From Enterobacter sp. Bisph1 (GTDB taxonomy: Bacteria; Pseudomonadota; Gammaproteobacteria; Enterobacterales; Enterobacteriaceae), in contig NZ_JXAG01000031.1 of assembly GCF_000814905.1 (NCBI RefSeq), positions 62,001 to 126,000 of the forward strand: a stretch of DNA of 64,000 nucleotides. The letters are read 5' to 3'. Position 1 is the first letter of the stretch; every line of letters starts with the position of its first letter. The position numbers were made by a program, and so were the translations under genes. Shown here piece by piece: positions 58,657-64,000 of the stretch. The notes under the pieces are model-generated. The model saw only the letters and a program-made list of their open reading frames with translations. It had not been told where the DNA came from and did no database searches.

Positions 58657-58683
58657 AAAACGGGCCACCCGAAGGCAGCCCGT
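58657..58683 (-). terminator. Terminator-like hairpin after iscX
   Basis: On the minus strand ACGGGC / GCCCGT with a 12-base loop is followed by TTTTC, 7 bases past the iscX stop. It probably ends most isc operon transcripts before pepB. Confidence 0.6.
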
Positions 58684-58690
58684 TAGATGA

Positions 58691-58891
58691 TTACGATGCT
58701 TCGTCTAACCAGACTAGCAGAATCGCTTCGAGAATTTTCTCATTCGATGCGTCCGGTGAGTCGTCAAACTCTTCCAGCTCGCATATCCACTGGTGTAGAT
58801 CGGTGAAACGCACCGTTTTGGGATCCACATCCGGACGGCTGTCATACAGCGCTTCGCCGATTTCACGGCTATCGGTCCATTTCAATCCCAT
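58691..58891 (-). CDS. iscX: IscX (YfhJ), isc accessory protein
   Basis: 66 residues as in E. coli, acidic all-helical protein ([26 protein letters not shown], then the [24 protein letters not shown] tail). It binds IscS at the same site as frataxin and iron, and modulates cluster synthesis. The ATG lies one base after the fdx stop (TAATATG). Six extra in-frame codons upstream are not used. Confidence 0.94.
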   Translation of the reverse strand: MGLKWTDSREIGEALYDSRPDVDPKTVRFTDLHQWICELEEFDDSPDASNEKILEAILLVWLDEAS

Positions 58892-58892
58892 A

Positions 58893-59228
58893 TTAGTGCT
58901 CCCGCGCATGGTTGATGGTGTAACGCGGAATTTCGACCACCAGATCTTCGTCGGTGACGCGCGCCTGGCAGCCTAAACGGCTCTCCGGCTCCAGTCCCCA
59001 TGCTTTATCCAGCATGTCATCTTCGTCTTCGGTGCTCTCCGGCAACGAGTCAAAACCTTCACGCACGACGCAGTGGCAGGTGGTGCAGGCACAGGATTTT
59101 TCGCAGGCATGTTCAATCTCAATGCCGCCACGCAGGGCAACATCAAGGATCGTTTCACCGCTCTTCGCTTCCAGAACTGCGCCATCCGGACAGAGATCCT
59201 GATGAGGCAGAAAAACAATTTTAGGCAT
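58893..59228 (-). CDS. fdx: [2Fe-2S] ferredoxin of the isc system
   Basis: Adrenodoxin-type ferredoxin that supplies electrons for Fe-S assembly on IscU. 111 residues as in E. coli. Cluster cysteines are in [10 protein letters not shown] (Cys42, 48, 51) and later in the SRLGCQARV segment (Cys87). It begins one base after hscA ends. Confidence 0.96.
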   Translation of the reverse strand: MPKIVFLPHQDLCPDGAVLEAKSGETILDVALRGGIEIEHACEKSCACTTCHCVVREGFDSLPESTEDEDDMLDKAWGLEPESRLGCQARVTDEDLVVEIPRYTINHAREH

Positions 59229-59229
59229 A

Positions 59230-61080
59230 TTAAACCTCGTCGACGGAATGGCCTTTCAGCGCGGTACGAACAGAATGGTCCATACGGCGCGCGGCAAATT
59301 CCTGGGTTTGTTTATCTACATTTTTAATGGCTTGTTCTATCGCGTCGGTATCATCGCCTTCAGCAACCGCACGCAATTGCGCAGCCGCTTCGTCGATATC
59401 CGCACGCTCTGCGGCGCTTAACAGCGCGGCGTCAGCGGCAAGCGCGCTGGCAAGGCTTTCCAGCACGCGCGCGGCTTCCACTTTCTGCTCCGCCAGCATG
59501 CGCGCTTTCACGTCCTGCTCGGCGAAACTCATGGAGTCTTTAATCATGTTGGCGATCTCGCCATCCGTCAGGCCATACGAGGGTTTCACCTGAATAGAGG
59601 CTTCCACGCCGGTGGATTTTTCCATCGCGGTGACGCTCAGCAAGCCGTCGGCATCCACCTGGAAGGTAACGCGAATATGCGCCCCGCCCGCCGGCATCGC
59701 CGGGATACCGCGCAGCGCAAAGCGCGCCAGTGAACGGCAATCCGTCACCAGTTCACGTTCGCCCTGCATAACGTGAATGGACATTGCGGTTTGGCCATCT
59801 TTAAAGGTGGTGAACTCCTGAGCGCGCGCCACCGGAATAGTGGTATTGCGTGGGATCACTTTCTCCACCAGACCGCCCATGGTTTCCAGCCCCAGCGACA
59901 GCGGAATGACATCCAACAGCAGCATTTCGCTGTCCGGCTTGTTGCCGACCAGGATATCCGCCTGGATTGCCGCGCCAATCGCCACCACTTTATCCGGGTC
60001 AATGGAGGTCAGCGGCGTGCGGCCAAAGAACTCGCCGACGCGCTCGCGCACCAGCGGAACGCGGGTTGAACCGCCAACCATCACCACTTCCAGCACGTCC
60101 TGGGCTTCAACGCCAGCATCTTTCAGCGCGCGACGACAAGAGAGTAAGGTGCGTTTCACCAGCGTGGCGATCAGCTCTTCAAACTGGGCACGGGTGATAG
60201 TGCCCTGCCAGCCCGCTACGTCAACGTTTACGCTGTCGGCATCGCTGAGGGCAATCTTGGCGGCAATCGCCGCATCGAGCAGTTCGCGCTGCTGGCGCGG
60301 ATCGCTGCGATCGGACATTCCCGCCTGAGCGGCAATGTGATCCGCCAGCAGATGATCGAAGTCGTCGCCGCCAAGGGCTGAGTCACCGCCCGTTGCCAGC
60401 ACTTCGAACACGCCACGGCTAAGGCGCAGAATGGAAATATCAAAGGTGCCCCCGCCGAGATCGTAAACGGCAATTACGCCCTCTTTGCCGGAATCCAGAC
60501 CGTAAGCGATAGCCGCGGCGGTCGGTTCATTCAGCAGACGCAGCACATGCAGGCCCGCAAGACGCGCCGCGTCTTTAGTGCCCTGGCGCTGCGCATCATC
60601 AAAGTAGGCCGGAACGGTGATCACCACGCCGTCGAGCTCACCGGAAAGGGTTGCTTGCGCGCGCGCGGCCAGGTTTTTGAGAATATCCGCCGACACGCGG
60701 ATTGGGTTTACCAGGCCACCGGCAGTGACGATCATCGGCAGACCATTTTCGCTCGGCTGGAACTGCCACGGCAGATGCGGGTAGCGCGCCTGAATATCCG
60801 CCAGGCTGCGGCCCATCAGGCGTTTAACGGAGCTGATAGTGTTGACGGAGTCCAGCGCGGCGTTAGCACGGGCGTCATAACCTACGCTATGACCGTCGGC
60901 CTGGTAGTGAACCACCGACGGCAGCAGGTGGCGACCGTCGCTGTCGGCCAGGGTTTCAGCCTGCCCGCTACGTACGGTGGCAACTAATGAATTGGTGGTG
61001 CCAAGATCGATGCCCACCGCCAGACGACGCTGGTGTGGTGCGGCGCTCAGACCGGGCTCACTGATTTGTAATAAGGCCAT
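59230..61080 (-). CDS. hscA: Fe-S chaperone HscA
   Basis: Specialised Hsp70 that, with HscB, drives cluster transfer from IscU. 616 residues as in E. coli. The ATPase domain has [29 protein letters not shown] and the [12 protein letters not shown] segment; the substrate domain begins near residue 390 ([14 protein letters not shown]) and recognises the LPPVK motif, which is present in the IscU encoded nearby. Confidence 0.97.
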   Translation of the reverse strand: MALLQISEPGLSAAPHQRRLAVGIDLGTTNSLVATVRSGQAETLADSDGRHLLPSVVHYQADGHSVGYDARANAALDSVNTISSVKRLMGRSLADIQARYPHLPWQFQPSENGLPMIVTAGGLVNPIRVSADILKNLAARAQATLSGELDGVVITVPAYFDDAQRQGTKDAARLAGLHVLRLLNEPTAAAIAYGLDSGKEGVIAVYDLGGGTFDISILRLSRGVFEVLATGGDSALGGDDFDHLLADHIAAQAGMSDRSDPRQQRELLDAAIAAKIALSDADSVNVDVAGWQGTITRAQFEELIATLVKRTLLSCRRALKDAGVEAQDVLEVVMVGGSTRVPLVRERVGEFFGRTPLTSIDPDKVVAIGAAIQADILVGNKPDSEMLLLDVIPLSLGLETMGGLVEKVIPRNTTIPVARAQEFTTFKDGQTAMSIHVMQGERELVTDCRSLARFALRGIPAMPAGGAHIRVTFQVDADGLLSVTAMEKSTGVEASIQVKPSYGLTDGEIANMIKDSMSFAEQDVKARMLAEQKVEAARVLESLASALAADAALLSAAERADIDEAAAQLRAVAEGDDTDAIEQAIKNVDKQTQEFAARRMDHSVRTALKGHSVDEV

Positions 61081-61097
61081 AAGGAGCTTCCAAAAAT

Positions 61098-61613
61098 TTA
61101 AAAACCGAGCAGTTTTTCTTCGAGTTGTTCTGTTGTGCTGCGCAGTTTATCGAGAAAACGTAGTTTACGCACGGTATCCGCCGCCGCGTCCCACGTCTGG
61201 CGCTCTAATTGTTCAACCATTTGCAGATGGCGCGCGTCGTACATCCCTTTTACACGCTGCTGAAAGGCTGCCAGCCGGGTTGCGTCTTCAGCCTTCTCGA
61301 TGTCGTCCAGCTCTTCACGCAGCTCAAGTTGCTCCATCAAAAAGGCGGTATCGCGCACCGTATGCTGCTCAGAGGCTAAATCGAAGCCGTGCAGCGACAG
61401 CAGATATTCCGCACGGGTGAGCGGATTGCGCAGGGTTTGCCATGCCTGATTAATGGTAGCGGATTGCTGGACAGCGGCCAGTTGTTCCGCCTGCGGGCGG
61501 CTTGCGAAGCGATCGGGGTGGAACTGACGTTGCAGATCCTGGAAACGTGTCGCCAGCGCCTGAACATCGAGGGAATAGTGGGCCGGCAACCCAAAAAGGG
61601 TGAAGTAATCCAT
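61098..61613 (-). CDS. hscB: J-protein co-chaperone HscB
   Basis: 171 residues as in E. coli from the ATG at 61613; the frame to 61673 is an unrelated extension. The N-terminal J domain has the HPD motif in [10 protein letters not shown], and the C-terminal three-helix bundle binds IscU. It is placed between iscA and hscA, downstream of a terminator-like hairpin that may lower its expression relative to iscSUA. Confidence 0.95.
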   Translation of the reverse strand: MDYFTLFGLPAHYSLDVQALATRFQDLQRQFHPDRFASRPQAEQLAAVQQSATINQAWQTLRNPLTRAEYLLSLHGFDLASEQHTVRDTAFLMEQLELREELDDIEKAEDATRLAAFQQRVKGMYDARHLQMVEQLERQTWDAAADTVRKLRFLDKLRSTTEQLEEKLLGF

Positions 61614-61633
61614 AACAATTCCGGGTAGGCAAT

Positions 61634-61670
61634 CGAAACAAACCCCACGCGCAGGACGCTGCGGTGGGGT
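61634..61670 (-). terminator. Attenuating hairpin between iscA and hscB
   Basis: On the minus strand ACCCCAC / GTGGGGT, extended inward by a CGCAG / CTGCG stem with a one-base bulge, is followed by TTTGTTTC. Located inside the isc operon, it likely reduces read-through into hscBA-fdx. Confidence 0.6.
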
Positions 61671-61686
61671 CATCGGGAAAAGGCGA

Positions 61687-62010
61687 TTAAACGTTGAAGC
61701 TTTCGCCGCAACCGCACTCGTCTTTTACGTTCGGGTTGGTAAACTTAAACCCTTCGTTCAGGCCTTCTTTGACGAAGTCCAGCTGAGTGCCGTCAAGGAA
61801 TTGCAGGCTTTTGCCGTCAACCACTACCTTTACGCCTTTGTCTTCAAACACCGTATCTTCGTCATTCGGCGCGTCGACAAATTCGAGCACGTAGGCCATA
61901 CCCGAACAGCCGGAGGTTCTTACCCCCAGGCGCAGGCCAAACCCTTTACCGCGGTTGGCCAGAAAGGTATTAACGCGTGCGGCAGCACTGTCGCTCAGGC
62001 TAATGGACAT
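61687..62010 (-). CDS. iscA: Iron-sulfur assembly protein IscA
   Basis: A-type Fe-S carrier, 107 residues as in E. coli. The three conserved cysteines are in [10 protein letters not shown] (Cys35) and ECGCGESF (Cys99, Cys101). It takes part in maturation of [4Fe-4S] proteins. It starts 16 bases after the iscU stop. Confidence 0.96.
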   Translation of the reverse strand: MSISLSDSAAARVNTFLANRGKGFGLRLGVRTSGCSGMAYVLEFVDAPNDEDTVFEDKGVKVVVDGKSLQFLDGTQLDFVKEGLNEGFKFTNPNVKDECGCGESFNV

Positions 62011-62027
62011 GACAACAACCTCCTGCC

Positions 62028-62411
62028 TTATTTCGCTTCTTGTTTACTTTTGTAATCCGCAATCGCGGCTTTAATCGCATCTTCCGCCAGGATAGAGCAG
62101 TGAATTTTCACCGGCGGCAGTTCCAGCTCTTCGGCAATATCGGTGTTTTTGATCGCCTGCGCTTCGTCCAGTGATTTACCTTTTACCCACTCGGTGACCA
62201 GTGAGCTGGAGGCGATCGCAGAGCCACAACCGTAGGTTTTGAAACGCGCGTCTTCGATAATGCCTTTATCGTTAACTTTGATCTGCAGTTTCATCACGTC
62301 GCCGCACGCCGGTGCGCCAACCATGCCGCTGCCCACGGTATCGTCGTTGTCAAAGGAGCCAACGTTGCGCGGGTTTTCGTAGTGATCGATTACTTTTTCG
62401 CTATATGCCAT
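62028..62411 (-). CDS. iscU: Scaffold protein IscU
   Basis: Scaffold on which [2Fe-2S] clusters are built. 127 residues, one fewer than E. coli, with the change in the [10 protein letters not shown] loop. The three cysteines are in [15 protein letters not shown] and [10 protein letters not shown], the conserved Asp is adjacent to the first, and the LPPVK chaperone recognition motif is intact ([10 protein letters not shown]). It lies between iscS and iscA. Confidence 0.97.
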   Translation of the reverse strand: MAYSEKVIDHYENPRNVGSFDNDDTVGSGMVGAPACGDVMKLQIKVNDKGIIEDARFKTYGCGSAIASSSLVTEWVKGKSLDEAQAIKNTDIAEELELPPVKIHCSILAEDAIKAAIADYKSKQEAK

Positions 62412-62437
62412 TTTCTATTCTCCTGCTTGCGCAACGA

Positions 62438-63652
62438 TTAATGATGAGCCCATTCGATGGTGGTCAGATCCACGCCCTGTTTGAACATTTCCCACAGCGG
62501 AGAGAGTTCACGCAGACGGCCGATGGATTTACGTACCAGAGCGATGGTGTAGTCAATTTCTTCTTCGGTGGTAAAACGACCTAAGGAGAAACGGATGGAG
62601 CTGTGCGCCAGCTCATCATTCATACCCAGTGCACGCAGCACGTAGGACGGCTCCAGGCTTGCCGAGGTACAGGCAGAACCGGAGGAGACGGCCAGATCTT
62701 TAAGCGCCATGATCAGCGACTCGCCTTCAACGTAGTTAAAGCTAACGTTAAGGATGTTTGGCGCGCCGTGTTCAAGATCGCCATTCAGGTAAACTTCTTC
62801 GATATCGTTGATGCCATTCCACAGACGGCTACGCAGACCGCGCAGACGTTCCATTTCGCTTGCCATCTCTTCTTTGGCAATGCGGTAGGCTTCACCCATA
62901 CCAACGATCTGGTGAACAGGCAGCGTACCGGAACGCATGCCGCGCTCGTGACCGCCGCCATGCATCTGCGCTTCGATACGTACGCGCGGTTTACGCTGTA
63001 CGTAGAGGGCACCAATACCTTTCGGGCCATAAATTTTATGGGCGGAGAAGGACATCAGATCCACTTTCAGCTGGCTCAGATCGATAGGCAGTTTGCCCAC
63101 GCTCTGGGTAGCATCAACGTGATAGATAATGCCGCGCGCACGGCACATTTCGCCGATGGCCGCGATATCCTGCACCACGCCGATTTCGTTGTTCACGTGC
63201 ATAATGGAGACGATGATGGTGTCGTCACGCATCGCCGCTTCCAGCTCTTGCAGAGAGATAATACCGTTGCTCTGCGGGGCGAGATAGGTCACTTCAAACC
63301 CTTCGCGCTCCAGCTGACGGCAGGTATCGAGCACGGCTTTGTGTTCGGTTTTGCTGGTGATGATGTGCTTGCCTTTTTTCTGATAAAAGTTGGCAGCACC
63401 TTTGATCGCCAGGTTATCGGATTCGGTTGCACCGGACGTGAAGACGATTTCGCGCGGATCCGCACCAACCAGTTCAGCAATTTGGTTGCGGGCGATATCT
63501 ACCGCCTCTTCAGCCTGCCAGCCAAAACGGTGGGAACGGGAAGCCGGGTTACCAAAGGTCCCGTCCAGGGTCAGAAACTGCATCATTTTCTCGGCAACAC
63601 GCGGATCCACCGGCGTGGTTGCGGAGTAATCGAGATAAATCGGTAATTTCAT
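62438..63652 (-). CDS. iscS: Cysteine desulfurase IscS
   Basis: PLP enzyme providing sulfur for Fe-S clusters, thiamine and tRNA thiolation. 404 residues as in E. coli. The PLP lysine is in [16 protein letters not shown] (near 206) and the catalytic cysteine in [15 protein letters not shown] (near 328). It supplies sulfane sulfur independently of the nearby SseA. Confidence 0.97.
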   Translation of the reverse strand: MKLPIYLDYSATTPVDPRVAEKMMQFLTLDGTFGNPASRSHRFGWQAEEAVDIARNQIAELVGADPREIVFTSGATESDNLAIKGAANFYQKKGKHIITSKTEHKAVLDTCRQLEREGFEVTYLAPQSNGIISLQELEAAMRDDTIIVSIMHVNNEIGVVQDIAAIGEMCRARGIIYHVDATQSVGKLPIDLSQLKVDLMSFSAHKIYGPKGIGALYVQRKPRVRIEAQMHGGGHERGMRSGTLPVHQIVGMGEAYRIAKEEMASEMERLRGLRSRLWNGINDIEEVYLNGDLEHGAPNILNVSFNYVEGESLIMALKDLAVSSGSACTSASLEPSYVLRALGMNDELAHSSIRFSLGRFTTEEEIDYTIALVRKSIGRLRELSPLWEMFKQGVDLTTIEWAHH

Positions 63653-63665
63653 TGCTCTTTAAACT

Positions 63666-63755
63666 CCGTACATCGCTCTAATGCAAGGAATCGGGCAACC
63701 GGCTGGATGTACGACCGTGTTAACAGAGCACCTGTTGTATGCTCTGGCCCGATTC
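63666..63755 (-). promoter_or_regulatory. Structured iscR-iscS leader
   Basis: The 120 bases between iscR and iscS hold two inverted pairs: CGTACATC (63666-63673) with GATGTACG (63705-63712), and GAATCGGGC (63687-63695) with GCCCGATTC (63747-63755). In E. coli this interval is structured and the small RNA RyhB pairs near the iscS start, separating iscR from iscSUA mRNA under iron limitation. The same control is likely but not proven here. Confidence 0.5.
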
Positions 63756-63772
63756 TGAATACTGTTTTGTTA

Positions 63773-64000
63773 TTATGCGCGCAGCTTTACGTCGATCGCG
63801 TCTTGAGCGCGGGTACTGCGATGGGATTCGTTACTGTGCTGACGATCGGACACATCAAGAATTTCCTGGTTGTTCACCAGTTCGCCCAGCGTAATGTTGT
63901 TCAAAAAGCCCGTCAGACGGTCGCTCAGATCGCGCCACAGCGCATGGGTCAGGCACTTATCGCCGCCCTGGCAGCCGCTTTTACCCTGACAGCGGGTCGC
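63773..64000 (-). CDS. iscR: Fe-S-sensing repressor IscR (5' end outside window)
   Basis: Rrf2-family regulator of the isc operon; only its last 75 codons are in the window (E. coli IscR 162 residues). The [2Fe-2S] ligand cysteines are visible in [15 protein letters not shown], and the frame ends [11 protein letters not shown]. The DNA-binding domain and operon promoter are beyond base 64000. The tail just before the end differs from E. coli in a Ser/His-rich segment, as is common. Confidence 0.93.
   Translation of the reverse strand, partial: ATRCQGKSGCQGGDKCLTHALWRDLSDRLTGFLNNITLGELVNNQEILDVSDRQHSNESHRSTRAQDAIDVKLRA

Overview
The window is a chromosomal segment of an enteric bacterium (Enterobacteriaceae). 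Its backbone follows the E. coli K-12 order from hyfR-focB to the isc operon gene for gene, with near-identical protein lengths: Hda 233, UraA 429, Upp 208, PurM 345, Ppx 513, GuaA 525, GuaB 488, BamB 392, YfgM 206, HisS 424, IspG 372, Ndk 143, YfhM 1653, HscA 616 and IscS 404 residues. Differences inside that backbone (a protealysin/emfourin pair, an alpha-glucoside PTS locus around sseA, and a replaced yfgH-yfgI interval) point to a relative in the Enterobacter/Kosakonia/Klebsiella neighbourhood rather than Escherichia. The genus is inference from gene content, not from a search.

Layout. 1-2352: 3' part of the formate-hydrogenlyase type activator hyfR and the formate channel focB. 2392-14156: envelope and nucleotide housekeeping genes (perM, bepA, yfgD, hda, uraA, upp, purMN, ppk-ppx). 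14169-16929: the anaerobic c-di-GMP phosphodiesterase pdeF and the tiny membrane protein yfgG. 16986-28671: a variable region between yfgG and guaA. It holds a hipBA-type toxin-antitoxin pair, a TPR protein, an efflux operon (FUSC, DUF1656, membrane fusion protein) with a divergent AraC regulator and a decayed DUF347 gene at its end, a metallo-beta-lactamase-fold hydrolase next to a GlxA-type regulator, and an AT-rich stretch with an orphan two-helix membrane protein. 28672-33320: guaBA and the divergent xseA. 33392-34758: protealysin-like M4 peptidase plus its emfourin-type inhibitor. 34755-46583: yfgJ, der, bamB, yfgM, hisS, ispG, rodZ, rlmN, ndk and pbpC; 46585-51546: yfhM. 51824-56452: alpha-glucoside PTS permease, 6-phospho-alpha-glucosidase, sseA and an RpiR regulator in one direction. 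56483-64000: sseB, pepB and the iscRSUA-hscBA-fdx-iscX operon, with iscR cut by the window edge.

Functional links. hyfR and focB couple formate sensing to formate transport, and a GG-N10-GC sigma54-type promoter precedes focB. upp/uraA salvage uracil, while purMN and guaBA make purines under PurR boxes. pbpC/yfhM pair a peptidoglycan glycosyltransferase with a periplasmic protease trap, and bepA, bamB, yfgM and rodZ add to an envelope-assembly theme. The isc operon builds Fe-S clusters that IspG and RlmN, also encoded here, need.

No rRNA, tRNA, insertion sequence, integrase, prophage or CRISPR array was recognised. The best candidates for new biology are the AT-rich stretch 27277-28671, the repeat-laden control region of the hipBA-like pair, and the alpha-glucoside genes wrapped around sseA.
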